A stretch of 64,000 nt of DNA from Toxorhynchites rutilus septentrionalis. Its lineage: Eukaryota > Arthropoda > Insecta > Diptera > Culicidae. The stretch is taken from the NCBI RefSeq assembly GCF_029784135.1, contig NC_073745.1, forward strand, positions 64,324,218 through 64,388,217, given 5' to 3'. Made by a program: the position numbers and the translations under genes. Position 1 is the stretch's first letter. Every line of letters begins with the position of its first letter. The notes beneath the pieces are model-generated. The model ran no database searches. It was given only the letters and a program-made list of their open reading frames with translations, and was not told where the DNA came from. This document shows positions 11,099 to 64,000 of this stretch, in pieces.

Positions 11099-11508
11099 GA
11101 CAGACATACAGCTGTACTAGCGTTGTACTTCGAAAATTGTACGTCTGTCACCATGTACAGCGCTAGAACCATGCAAGCAACTCGGTACAATCGCTGTACC
11201 TGTACCGACCTATTTTACCGCTGTAGTGGTGGGTAGCATGAACAAATCGAATCAAAACACTTGGCAAACATTCTTTTCACTGACTTTCTCTTTAGTTAAT
11301 AACTCAGAGTGGAAATTTGCTTGTTGTGTTTGATAGTTTAGACGCTAAATAAAAACCTTTTTCATTGAAATATGTGGTGAAAATTGAAATAATTATGATT
11401 GTCAGTTTGACATACGGTACAATGTACAATCAAAGTATGTCTGTCATGGTACGATAGTACCTGTACAACGCTGTACTCTTACAACGCAAGTACAGCTGTA
11501 TGTCTGTC
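11099..11508. mobile_element. foldback MITE with GACAGACATACAGC ends
   Basis: Left end GACAGACATACAGCTGTACT continues with AGCGTTGTA. The right end read inward repeats GACAGACATACAGCTGTACT, then TGCGTTGTA, giving inverted repeats of about 29 bp. More GTAC-rich palindromic pieces lie inside. No coding capacity. The target duplication was not clear. Confidence 0.75.
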
Positions 11509-12210
11509 TCTGGTATTATGAGCTTGATGGAGTATACTTTAAAGAGTCTTCGTAGCACTGATAGATGCTACTCTGTTGTGCACCACAAAACACGGATAAA
11601 ATCAGTCGTTTTCGTTATTATTATGTGTTTGTTTTGTTTGTTTTTTTTTGTTTGTTCTCGCTAAACAGGGCTTTTCTTTGCTATTTTCGAATGTCTTCAA
11701 AGGAGTAGTGAGAGATGATGAGCTCAGGTGGTGATAGTTCTCTGTCGTTGTCGAAAGGCAATATAATTTACGTTCAAGTGTTTTTTTTTCTCGCACGCGG
11801 TCAGCTAATGGAAACACGTTATCAAGAGCACAGAGTCCGCCACAGACAGAGCGTATCAAAGTAACGAAGATTGTGTCAGAAAGTGTCGTTTACCTACTGA
11901 ACATATTTGTTTCTTTATCTTTTCACATTTCACAATATTGCGCACTCTGCTTTTTTGTTCTGTTTTGTTTTTGATTAATTATTCTTAAATATTTTGTTAG
12001 CCTTCAACGGGAATACTATCTGTGTAAGGAGTTTTGTTTTGTTTTATCTTGTAATGTGTCTCTGTCTATAATATTGAACAACTGTTATAAAACTGACTTC
12101 GCTGCAAATATGATTTTATAATAAATTTTCAACACTCTAAATCTGTATCCATTTAAAAACGCTGAAGATCAATTACTACATCCAGGTTACACTTGCCACC
12201 TTATCTCTCT
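11509..12210 (-). other. probable par-1 3' untranslated region
   Basis: AT-rich DNA directly downstream (minus strand) of the par-1 coding end, without coding features of its own. The polyadenylation site was not located. Confidence 0.45.
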
Positions 12211-12822
12211 CTAAAGTGTGGTAGTTCTCAAGAGCGATGCGAATATATTGTTATACCCAATTACGTTGTGTTCGTCTTCGAAGTTGTCATCCTCCTCATC
12301 GTTTGCTGCCCACAATAACTCATCATCACCACCCCTCTTCTCGGTCGTTGTTGCTGCTTTCCTGTACTGTTTCCCGGGCTGATAGTAGTTGACATTCGAA
12401 TAATACGTATTATTTTCCACATTGGTTGTTATCGTCATCATCGTGTTTCTAGCGGCGATTGTTCTAATAGCTTGTGCCCTGTCGAAAATACACTTCGCTG
12501 CGATGTAATCAGTTGCCACGACCGTTCCTTTTCGATTTCCTTCAAAGTGTTCTTCGCAGTCGTCGTTAGCACCATCACCTCCTCCTCCTCCTCCTCCTCC
12601 ATTGCCTCTGTTTTCGTTACCGCCGTGGTGGTTGTTATTGATGTTGCTGTTGCTATTGCTGTTTCCTCCTCCATTGCCACTTCCGCTACAGCTGCCGTTA
12701 CCACCGCCTCCGCCGTCACCACCACCACAGTTGCCGTCACCATCGCCATCGTCCCCACCCCTGTCGCTACCATCCGGGACATCGCTGCCAACCGAGTGGT
12801 ACTCTTCCGATTTTGTATCGAG
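12211..12822 (-). CDS. candidate readthrough extension of Par-1 (203 codons)
   Basis: Directly after the Par-1 TGA (12825-12823) the same frame stays open for 203 codons, to a TAG at 12213-12211. I checked every codon between 12822 and 12514 and found no stop; the rest is a single open frame. The start is LDTKSEEYHSVGSDVPDG. Then comes a Gly/Asp/Asn-rich low-complexity stretch (GGA and GGT runs, AAC/AGC repeats), a mixed segment (VATDYIAAKCIFDRAQAI), and an acidic tail with DDELLWAANDEEDDNFEDEH. The stop is followed by C (TGA CTC), the leakiest stop context known in insects. Against it, trinucleotide repeats open other frames over part of the region, so a 3' untranslated region with chance openness is the alternative. 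Confidence 0.45.
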   Translation of the reverse strand, partial: LDTKSEEYHSVGSDVPDGSDRGGDDGDGDGNCGGGDGGGGGNGSCSGSGNGGGNSNSNSNINNNHHGGNENRGNGGGGGGGGDGANDDCEEHFEGNRKGTVVATDYIAAKCIFDRAQAIRTIAARNTMMTITTNVENNTYYSNVNYYQPGKQYRKAATTTEKRGGDDELLWAANDEEDDNFEDEHNVIGYNNIFASLLRTTTL

Positions 12823-54340
<41,518 letters not shown>

Positions 54341-56499
54341 CTGATGCGTGAGATTGTGTGATTGTGTGATTGATTTTCGGATTTTCGGATTTTCGGGCGA
54401 TTTCCGATGGTATTTTTTATTGCATTTTTTGGTGGGTTGGTGGTGGTGATGTGAAGGCAGGTTCGTGATGGGTTGGTTGGTTGGTAGGTTTCATTTTTTT
54501 CATGATTCATTTTTTTTTAATCGAGTACGGAGATACAACGGAAAAAGAAAGAAGAAAAAAGAAACAGGAGAAAAAGAAAGATAAAATAAAATCATTGATT
54601 AATTATTAACACAAAACTTAACTAGCTTACAAATACATTTGATTGCTTAGGAGGTACCCTCGGCGCTCGTTTTGAAACTAAACTAAAAAAGCTACAAACA
54701 ACAAGAAAAAATGGATGAGAACCAGAGAGAGGGGGAACAAATAACAGTATAATAACTGGACCGCTCTCTTGTTGAGTGTAACGGTGGAGTTCCGAGCGTA
54801 TCATTCGGTACCGGTTACCGATGCCAGAGTCAATGTCTGGGATTTGGACCGTTTCTTCAAGTTCGAGGACAGAGACAGAGGTGTTCAGGGAAGCTGGACT
54901 GAGGTGATTCTTCAACGGAACCGCTAACCAACGAAAAATGGGGGTCACAACGGATGGGGCCAGAAGATGCTGGAGAGCCGTGAACCTACGGCACGCTAAA
55001 GGGGGGACTCTGGGACCATACAGGAGAGAGATTGGAGGGAAGGATAGGTGTACCGAATGCCACATTTATTTTCAATGAATATATTGAATGCCGAATTAGA
55101 CTACATAGAACGAACAACTAATCATGCTTTCAGGGTGAGTGTTAGAAAATGAGAGAAATGTTACGTACCCTACGAACTAAAAACGAATGAATATAACGAA
55201 AAGCTTAGAACAAAACCATACAGAGTGGAGAACTTCTATGAATGACTGCGATACATAGCACAAACAAATCTAAATGTGGAACCGGAAGGTACAACTTCCC
55301 TAATTCTATGCTGAGGATTCAAAACTTTGAACTGCAAACTCATTACAGAATTTCTGAATTTTTCGGATTCTAATTTTTAAACAAAAGACAGGCTAGATAT
55401 TCAGGCTACGTAACCTTGAAAAACTCTGTACTTAAAAGAGTTCCAACTCTTTGATTCCTGGCTATGAACACGTGATTGAGATTTTCTATGTAGAACTTTC
55501 ATTGAAGGCGTCAAATCAGAAATTATCACGTTTTATGAAATAGTTTAATCGTTAATAACTATTTTTACTGCAAACGTATTTTGAAAAGTTTCTTTAAGTT
55601 TCTCTAAGTTGCTATGCATCACGTAGAGTTGACGAAGATCGGAATCGTTTCCATTTTCCCATACATTTGTGTCGGGCATTTCAGTGCCTTCCTCCTACTC
55701 TTGCCGTCAATAACCAGCAACTAATATGGCGGCGAGGCACATTTGTTTGTATTTTGCTGCGTCAACAATTGCTCGCTCGAAATGCAGTGCTTGCTCTACG
55801 GATACTAAGGAGACCGGAAATATTCCGACCTTCGCCAGTTCTAAACTTACCATGCGACGAGCAAGAGTGTAAAAGATTTCATATGTGTTTTCTATTGCAT
55901 AGGGGCTCTTATTTTATTCAATTCGCTCAGTTATTATTTTAGAATGGGCCAAAATAAACTCTTCAGTAAAGTTTTTCAACACAGTGGAATATTCTCGGAC
56001 GAATATTAGCCGACTGCATATCACGAGTCGATGGAATTCAGCATGTTTGATTTTTTGAATAAGTTTTGAAGGTGAGATTGCTAATGAAGAAATTTCCAAT
56101 TTCTAAAGTACAATTTTAACAAATGCTGTCGGCGGGAGCGAGTCTAGAATGGAAATCCGAAATAAATATGAAAAATTATTTGTGTCCTTGCACCAATGCG
56201 ATACGATATGCGTTTTTCATTTCCTGGTTTTCTGATTTTAGGCATCCATAATTTCAAAGTAATTTGTTTTTTTTTTAATCTTTATTTTTTCCTTTTTTTT
56301 CAAATATGTGGAATTAACATTTTTGTTGTTGTAAACCTTTCTACAACAATTTATAAGTTTGTTTTTTTCAATTTTATAATTTTCACATATGCTGCAACGA
56401 TATCTAGCAGATGGCGCTAAATACATCTGGAAACGACAAATTCCAGAAAAGTTTGTTTGAAAAAAACCCAAAACATAGAACAAAATCAATGGTTTTAAA
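54341..56499. other. no confirmed gene; par-1 intron with one long frame
   Basis: A minus-strand open frame at 55065-54622 contains a plausible-looking stretch (SLNTSVSVLELEETVQIP, then DSGIGNRYRMIRSELHRY) but no domain I recognise and no convincing splice sites; it could be chance or an unlisted par-1 exon. 55690-55860 holds a diverged third copy of the dispersed repeat at 30290. Confidence 0.35.
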
Positions 56500-59400
56500 A
56501 ATTAAAAGAAAATTAAATTAAAGAATTTAAAAATTCCTGCAGTTGCGAAAAATCCATAAATTTTGAAATATTAAACTTTTAGTTAAAATACACAACTGTC
56601 CTGCCTTTCTATATCATTTCTGATGATCATAATTATAGAGTACAGAGATGAATTCCATTATTGGTTTACTTCTTATATAAATAGATAGCATATAGAAAAT
56701 ACAAAATAGAAATTGTTGTGTTTCAATCCACATTCGATCCCACGAAATCAAGATCAAGAAAAAATCAAGAAAAGACATTATTGAAAATATGGAGGTCACA
56801 TGTATTTCGTATTCAATTTTCAAAATTTCCAGAATTCGTTGAAATTTTGATTTTTTTCAAATTAATGATTTTTGAAAATTGTTGTTTCTCCTTGAAAATT
56901 CAAGTTAGTTTCGGATTTTTTAATTTTCATGATTTTTTGAAATTTTTGGAACTGTAGGAAATTTTTAGATTCTCATTGAAAATTCAGAAAACAAATTTTT
57001 AATCCTGAAATTTTCAAAACTTTTGATTTTTTAGAAATTCAGGGAATTTTTAGATTTTTTCATGTAAAATAATATTTAGATTGTCGATTAAAATTTTTGG
57101 TATTCCCTTGGAAATAAAATTTAATAAAAAAAATTAATTTTGAAACTGTTAAATTTTGAATTTTTGTAATTAATGGAATTTATTAATGTTTAGAATTATT
57201 TTGAGTTACCGAAATAAGACACACAGCAATCTTCGCGCTAACGAAAAGATATGGTTTTCAAAATTTGTTTTTTTCATATTTTTTTTTTGCAATTTTAAGA
57301 AAAAAAAAAGATTTTTTTTTGCATTTTGATTTGGATTTTTGAGATTTTTTTTTTCCAAATTTAGGAATTCATAATTTTTTTTTTGTAATTTCTCAAACTT
57401 TATTTTTTTTATATTTCAAATTAAAAGACAAAAATGATGAAAAGATGAATTTTCGCAGTTATAAATTTTATGATTTTAGATTTTTTTTTATTTTCAGAGT
57501 TCTTAATTTTTTTTAATTTTTTTGGATTTTACTGAATGGAATTTTAACTGTGGGAATCTTCTAATTCTCTTTATAAATTCCGATTTTAATTTTTTTATTT
57601 TCTTGAGACTTTTGAATACAAAACTTTGTGGATTGTTGTTTTTTTTTAAATTTGTCTAGAAATTATAGATTGGGCTTTCGAGATTCCTTGATCTGATTTT
57701 GTTTGGTTCAAAATTTCTTTTTTTATTTTTTTTTAAATTTTTTGTAATTAATTCTGGATATTTTTTTTTAAATTTTTAGACGGACTTTTAATCAAAAAAA
57801 TTGTTTTGAAATCTTTAGATTTTTTCAATTGTATAAATTTTTCTTTGATGCTTTGAATTCTTTGATTTGATACTCTTGTAATTTAAATTTTTTGGATGTT
57901 TTGATTTCTTATTTTTCAATTTTTCCTTTTAAGGCGTTTTTTTCTAATTTTTTAGTGTTTTTTAAATAAAATCTTAATTTAGAAAAAAAATTTTTTTTTG
58001 CATTTTCTGATCTCATGTTTTTGGTTTTTTATTTCAGTGCTTTGGGGATTTTTTAAATATATTGATTTGTTTTATATATTGAAATGTTTAAAATTCAGAT
58101 TCTCTAGGAAAATTTTGATTATTTTAAACCCAGAAATTAAAAACAAAAGAGATATTTTGATGTTAAAATCTCTAGATGTTGAGAATTTGAGAAAAATCAT
58201 GAAATTTTAACTTTTTTATGTAATTTCTCAATACTTTGGATTTTTTAAATTGTAGGTTGTGATTTCTAGCTTTTTTAATTATATTCCGTAAATTTTTTTT
58301 TGAATTTTAATTTTTTTTAATTTTAAAAAAGTTAGAATATTCTAACTAATGTTTTTTTAGACTGATTTTTTTTCAAATTTTCTAAAATTAATTTTAGATT
58401 TTTTTTAAATTTTTAGACGAACTTTTTAACAAAAAATATCTAAAATTTAATTTTTTTTTTATTTGTAGAAATTTGTAAATTCTTTGATTCATTTTTTTTT
58501 GTAATTTAAGTTCATTGGGAGGTCTGATTTATTATTTTTTAGTTTCTCCGTTTTATACGTTTTTTTTAGGATTAGACTGTTGGAATCTTAAAAATTTTCT
58601 AAATTTATTCTTATTTTTTTTAATATACAGCCATTTCATGCCAAACCGATACAGAGGTTCTCAGATTTTCGTGGAAATCGGTAGGTTTGTTCCTTATGGC
58701 AAAATATAAGACCCGTTTTTTTAATTTGTTTCATTTAAGGGTGGTTTTAAAATTAAGTTTTCCCTCTTTTTTCCAAAAATGACTTTTTCCAATAACTTTT
58801 AAACTACAGAACAGATAAGGATGATCAACACATCAAATGAAAGCATATTAGCCATCCTTTCTTGGAAAAATATTACGTTTGAAGTAGATTTGGATTTGGT
58901 TTTAGTTATTTTTGATTGTACTTGTTTTTTATAGTTTTAATGGTCTCGAGACCAAGGGTGCTAAATTTGTTATATTTTTTCTTGAATGTTGAGATTTTTT
59001 TGCATTACATATCCTCAAATCAGGGAGGCGTTATTTTTTATTTAAGAGTTATGATTTTCAAAAATAAATCCATGGTCTGAATCAGAGTGATATCAGAGAG
59101 GTATCTTTTTTCGTTTTTGTGTTATAATTTTTCAAAGTTAGCATGTTTTCAGTTTTCGTTCAATATTCCTGTGCGACTAAACTGCACCTATGCGACTAGA
59201 ATCCAGTTACGGCATTTTTCAACAAGCGCATTGGTTTTCAATTGATATATCGATCATCTAAATCGGCTCAGCAGTTCAAAAGTTATGAATTTTTTAAGTC
59301 ATTTTTGGAAAAACCCTAAAATAGAAATGGGCATCCCAATGAAAAAAATAAAAAAAGTGCGGATCTAACATTTTGTGAACAGGAACAAAATTGCCGCTTT

Positions 59401-60120
59401 CCACGAAAATCTGAGAACCACTATATCGGTTTCACATGGAATAGCTCTATAATCTTAATTTAAACTAAATATTTTTATGCATTTTATGGTCTCAAGATTT
59501 GAGGTATTTCAGAGCTTTTGGGATTTTAAAAATATACTGATTTTCTGAAACATTTGCAGCTAGAGAATTTTTTAGAATTTTAATTTTTTTAAACCCATAA
59601 ATTCTCAAAAATTTTTGAGATATTTTGATGTAAAATATCTCTTGATGGTTTTGAATTTAAGAAAAAATATGAAGTTTTCATTTCTCTGTAATTTTTCAAT
59701 ACTTTTGGATTTTTTTGAACTGTTGGATTGGATTTTAAGAATTGTTTTTAATTTAATTTACATATTTTTTGTTTAATTTTCGAATCTTTAAAACTGTAGA
59801 AACTTTCAGAATTTTTCAAAACTTTTGTAATATTTTTTCATTTCAGATTTTGTTTTAATTTTTTGAATATTTTAAAAACTTTTAGAATTTTGAAATTTTT
59901 AGATCTAAATAATTTTTTTGTTTGGAATTCTTGAGAATTTTTGGTTGAACTTTTTATAATTTTTTCAAATTTTGGAATTGCTAGAATTTTTAAATTCTCC
60001 GATTTGATAATATTTGATTTTCAAATTTTTTGAAAGTTTTCAATTTTTCCTGAATTTTTCTTTGTATTTTTTGATAACAACATATTATTGAAGTTCGCAG
60101 AAATTTTAAAAAATTTGAAT
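56500..60120 (+). repeat. extremely T-rich degenerate low-complexity tract
   Basis: Built almost entirely of variations on GAATTTTTAGATTTTTT, GATTTTTT and AATTTTTG, with no fixed period. Interrupted by the MITE at 58628-59447. A similar tract begins near 63640 and runs to the window end. Open frames here are biased in composition and not believed. Confidence 0.8.
58628..59447. mobile_element. MITE with about 50-bp inverted ends (TA target)
   Basis: Left end CAGCCATTTCATGCC, then AAACCGATACAGAGG and TTCTCAGATTTTCGTGG; right end, inward, GAGCTATTCCATGTG, then AAACCGATATAGTGG and TTCTCAGATTTTCGTGG. TA on both sides (58626-58627 and 59448-59449). About 820 bp, non-coding. A truncated relative is at 13766-14576. 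Confidence 0.85.
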
Positions 60121-60381
60121 GTTTAACGCCTGGCCTCTATGGAATCTTCAACGTAGCATTCAAAGTGGCGATCCAAGAGTCCCGAACATGTTTAGTGTAA
60201 TGCTGCAGACACGGATAGCCGAAGGTTACTCCCCGACAAATCCAGCGGATCCTGAAGTTGAGGCTGTTGCCGGAACCAGGTAAGCTTCTTCCTGAATCGA
60301 TTTCCGATCCACGGAACATCCATGGGCAGAGATCGATGAAGATCACGACAAAAGTTCCACAAGACTCGATTCTTAGGCCTA

Positions 60382-61683
60382 AAGGGTGTGTCACATCAAA
60401 TTGCATCACGGAAAAAACGCTGTAGAAATTTAATTTTTAGGAATTATATTTTCAGCTTTCGCTTATAATCAGATAAGAGTGTATAGATCACGTTGGCCAT
60501 GCTTCACTGTCAATTTTTCGTAAATTTGGAAAAATGTCGTCGAACGAAAAAGAGCGTCGTGAATTAATCCTGTGCACTCATTTCGAGAATCCGGAGTTGT
60601 CACATCGGGACATCGGTAAGATGCTGGGAATCGTCCAATCCCTGGTCAGCAGAGTACTAAAACGATACTTCGAGAACCTAACCATCGACCGGAAGGTGAA
60701 GAACGGCAAATGGATGGATGCTCCGTCAGTGAAAAGATCACAAGCGCGTAGTTAAGCAGTTTAGACGTGATCCGAGAAGTTCAGTCCGGGATGTCGTCAA
60801 TAAGCTGAATTTGTCAAGTTCATTCGTCCAGCGGACCAAGCAGCGGGAGGGCCTGCGTACATACAAGGTTCAAAAGGCTCCTAACCGCGACGAAAGGCAA
60901 AACATGGTGGGGAAGACGCGAGCCCGGAAGCTGTACACCGAAATGCTGACGAAGCCGCATTGCCTGGTAATGGACGACGAAACCTACGTCAAAGCGGGCT
61001 TTCGTCAGCTGCCGGGCCTGTTGTTCTTCTCCGCAGAGGACAAATTCAGCGTTCCGGAGGAGATTCGCAAGCAGAAACTATCCAAGTTTGCCAAAAAGTA
61101 CATGGTGTGGCATGCGATCTGCTCTTGAGGAAAGCGGAGCGCCCCCTTCGTGATGACCGGCACGGTAAACGAGCAGGTTTACCTTAAGGAGTGCCTACAG
61201 AAGCGCTTACTACCACTATTGAAGCAGCACGAGGGCCCGACCATCTTCTGGCCGGATCTCGCTTCGTGCCACTATTCAAAGGACGTGTTGGAGTGGTACG
61301 AAGCCAACGGGGTCACTTTCGTGCCAAAGGAAATGAACCCGCCCAACGCGCCGGAGCTTCGCCCAATAGAGAAATATTGGGCGATTATGAAGCAGGCCCT
61401 CCGGAAGAACCCTAAAGGTGTCAAATCGGAGGCGGACTTCAAGAGAAAATGGATTTCTGTTCAAAAAAAAAAACTACAACCTGACGTTGTACAGAACCTC
61501 ATGGACGAGGTAAAGAGGAAGGTGCGAGCATACGGGCTTGGGCTCGAAGTATGAATAAAAAGAAAATGCCAAAAGTTGTTTAATAGTTTTTATTTTACTG
61601 TCTAAAATTTTCAAAAAGATCGGTCTACTGGGCGAATTTCTACAGCGTTTTTTCCGTGATGCAATTTGATGTGACACACCCTT
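60382..61683 (+). mobile_element. ITmD37E-type transposon, copy 3
   Basis: Ends AAGGGTGTGTCACATC on both sides; TA at 60380-60381 and 61684-61685. 1302 bp, opposite in orientation to copies 1 and 2. Inserted into the R1-like relic. Confidence 0.92.
60534..61554 (+). pseudogene. DD37E transposase, copy 3, frameshifted
   Basis: Very close to the intact copy, starting MSSNEKERREL. A short insertion/substitution near 60710 (GGATGGATGC where copies 1 and 2 have AAATGGATGC) shifts the frame, and the frame resumes as SSSFVQRTKQREGL. A TGA at about 61126 replaces the Cys of CSCGKRS, and an extra A in a run near 61465 adds a codon (QKKKL). Catalytic sites MDDETYVKA, FWPDLASCHY and RPIEKYW are kept. 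The first two lesions make it inactive. Confidence 0.88.
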
Positions 61684-61960
61684 TACGCTCTGGAACATAA
61701 TGTGCGATGGTGTGTTAAGGCTGAAGGCCCCAAAAATCACTAGCTTCAAACTGCATACTGAAATCCTAGAGTGTGAAAATTGACGACCGACTGAACTTCA
61801 ATAGCCATGTCGACTAGACATACGAAAAAGGGCGACTAAGACCAATAATTCGGGTAGCTAGAATCACGTCGATCACCGCTGGCAGAAGACGTTTTCTGGC
61901 TAGGGTATAGTCATCAATACTAAGACATGGAGGCCCTGTCTTGGCTACGATTCTTAGGAC

Positions 61961-64000
61961 TCATCGAATCGCGAGGAGGCAAAACGAAAAGCTGTAACGA
62001 GTTATGGTCAGTGGCTTCACAGTGTAGTCTGTATACCACCGATTAAAAATGTAACTGCCTGTAAGTTAATAATTCTGAATACCAAACATTAGACAAGCGA
62101 ACCTAACTGCTGGTTTCGAACCGTACCACCTTCGTCGTTTGAGTCCAAAATAACTCCTGTTGGTGGTGGGCGAGGGCGATCAATTGGCCTCCTTCGCCTT
62201 AAGTATAGACCCCGATATAGAAAAGTATACATTGGAGAATATAATTTCGGACCAGTTAATGGCTTCGCTAAACCGTTACTACACGCCGGCTAGTTTCCAT
62301 GAACGGAACGAACCCCGAACTAAAGAACGGCGAACATATCAATTAATTTAAATTTTATCATGCGACAACCAGCAACCGGTGTACTATTTCTGTGCTACGC
62401 GACCCTACGATAATACAATGCCACCCCCTCACTACCCCACCATCTAGGACGAATTTAAGATATAATCGCAGGTTAGCCGAAGTAAATAAGCAATGAGATG
62501 AGCTCGTGGCATGCAATCACATCACGACCTATGTACAATTATAGAACGCGCGGCCGGCTAGTCTTACCATCAACTGAATCCGGGAAAGGTTCTTTCCTTC
62601 CTCGATAACCCCCCTAGCCGATCGCGTGTTGTACTTTTTTTTGTGATACATATAAATTTGTTAGAACATTAATAATCATGCCACATCAAACAGCAAATTA
62701 TCTACCAATAACAACGATTAGAAGAGCAAGAAAACATCAAAGTGTTAGCATCCGTATATTAGAAGGAAGAGAAAAAAACAACAACAACAAAATCAACACT
62801 ACAACCGAAGTTCACTTCGAAATCGATGAAACGAAAAAAAAAGTTGCGAAAATAATAGCAGAAATCCTAACACGAGCAAAACTCTTCATGGCTCCATATT
62901 ACTTAGCAGCATCATGGTTGTTGAACTCACCGATCGTGATGGCATATTTGTGTGTAAATGATGATTCAGTTTTGGTTTCGTTTTCGTTTCATTTTAGCGC
63001 GCGAAAAGTGTGGTGGGCAGAGTTTGCGTGGATTGCGAGGTTAGGTTTGGTTTGTTTGATTTTTTTTCAGGTGTGTGTTTGTCGGTCGATTGTCGTTCAA
63101 TAACAACACACACACACACACGCACACACATCGTTTCGGGGATTTTTGTTGTGAGTCGCGGCGTTAGGTGTTTTTTTATTCGTTAACACGGGTAGTGTTT
63201 TGTTTGTTTTGTTTTGTACCGGAACGTGGTCCGTTGGGCAACGAAACCGGAGAGAAGAAAAGCGAAAAAAAGAGAAGAAGAGAACACGCAGTAGGTTAAC
63301 TGTTTGTTCATCAACTATGGCAAAGTGTTGGATTTTTTTTTGTTTGATGTTATGGCAGATAGATTGAACTAGGTGACGTAAATGATGATTGAGGTGAAGA
63401 TAATGTTAAAACTAAGATTGTTTTTTCGATCAAGCTATGTTTTCATCTCAGTGTAGAATAGCTGATTAAAACATGACAAAGTCTGCTATTATTTTCCTAT
63501 GGTGAAAACGGTAATGTATTTATTTAGTTATGACACTTCAATTCGATAAATTGTCAAATCTATTAAAGCTCGGTTCCCATAGAATCCAGAAGCAGAAAAT
63601 CAGCTCTAGCTTAGAGGTGATTATGGTTGGTAGCAGGACACATTTTTTTTTATGTTGTATTTTTTTGAATTTTTGGATAATCAAAAATAGAATTTCGGTT
63701 TTCAAGAGCTGGAGCTATTGTAATTTTTATAATCTTGATTTTCTATAATTTTTGAAGTTTTTGAACATTTGAATTTGAATTTTTAATTGTTTTATAATAT
63801 TCTCATGATTCTTAATTTTATGTTTGACTTTTGAGATTTTCTGGTGAATTTCTTTTTAGAAGTTTTAAACTTTTTGATTTCTTTCAATTTTTGATTGATT
63901 TGATTTCTAATTTTAACAGGTTTTAGATTTAGAATGTTTTCATTTTCAATTGATTTTTTTCTTTGAATGATCCAATTGTACAATTTTTAAAGATTTTCGA
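61961..64000. other. no gene seen; par-1 intron or upstream DNA
   Basis: CA-repeat near 63102-63128, GT- and AAC-rich low-complexity patches, then a T-rich tract from about 63640 like that at 56.5-60.1 kb. No par-1 kinase exon was recognised. Confidence 0.45.

Larger units (their letters stand above)
60121..61960 (+). pseudogene. R1-like reverse transcriptase relic split by a transposon
   Basis: The left part (60121-60381) reads LKLRLLPEPGKLLPES and ITTKVPQDSILRP. The right part (61684-61960) continues as TLWNIMCDGVLRLKAP and IDDRLNFNSHVD, then RRRFLARV. These are the GVPQGSVLGP-to-thumb region of an R1-type reverse transcriptase, with a large internal deletion between the first two pieces, stops and frameshifts. 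A DD37E transposon separates VPQDSILRP from TLWNIM. Confidence 0.75.

Noticed and set aside
54622..55065. Minus-strand open frame as a par-1 exon
   Set aside because: No recognisable MARK motif and no clear acceptor and donor in phase; left as unassigned.
62678..63103. 141-codon plus-strand open frame
   Set aside because: Composition is uneven, no domain, no match to expected par-1 exons and on the wrong strand.

Overview
The window reads as insect nuclear DNA, most likely from a mosquito. It is AT-rich, intron-rich and packed with transposable elements. One host gene is recognised with confidence: the 3' part of a par-1/MARK kinase gene on the minus strand, with exons spread from about 54.3 kb down to 12.2 kb. 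The mosquito assignment is an inference from the dipteran-style Par-1 C-terminus plus three copies of a DD37E Tc1/mariner-type element (ITmD37E, a lineage described from mosquitoes). No bacterial, organellar, CRISPR or clear viral sequence was seen.

Host gene, in transcript order (minus strand): exons at 54243-54340 and 53732-53846 (spacer region before the KA1 domain), a 36-nt exon at 24755-24790, the KA1 exons at 23330-23482 and 23134-23252, and the terminal coding exon at 12823-12881. Splice phases agree across every junction. The kinase and UBA exons must lie beyond 64 kb. After the normal TGA, the reading frame stays open for 203 more codons (to 12211), in a TGA-C context. This makes a candidate stop-codon readthrough extension. 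The KA1 exon is preceded by a 366-nt zone with no AG on the transcribed strand and ends in an AAGCAG tandem acceptor, which points to a distant branch point and regulated splicing.

Mobile DNA, left to right: a mariner relic cut by the window edge (1-624); an apparently complete PIF/Harbinger element (1451-4784) with a four-exon transposase and a convergent Myb/SANT-like gene, carrying a TTAA-flanked MITE; a 3.9-kb element bounded by GGGGAGA inverted ends (6972-10893) that holds an internally deleted mariner and a 141-bp tandem repeat; a foldback MITE (11099-11508); pyrimidine-rich satellite DNA with a MITE relic and a tRNA-derived SINE (13.06-14.78 kb); a reverse transcriptase fragment, a mariner relic split by a DD37E relic, and a second SINE (15.8-20.3 kb); an intact DD37E transposon (21674-22971); relics at 28.9-34.5 kb; a long-inverted-repeat element (34803-37368) with two other elements inside it; an approximately 7.8-kb non-LTR retrotransposon (about 40.3-48.2 kb) broken by a second DD37E copy and by an unidentified insertion; a foldback element (51638-52608); and an extremely T-rich tract (56.5-60.1 kb) followed by an R1-like relic broken by a third DD37E copy (60382-61683).

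Most insertions lie inside par-1 introns (28.9 kb and 10.3 kb long). The nested insertions give a relative order: mariner, retrotransposon and long-inverted-repeat elements are older; the DD37E copies, which are close to one another in sequence, are younger. Stretches with no recognisable gene are listed as such.
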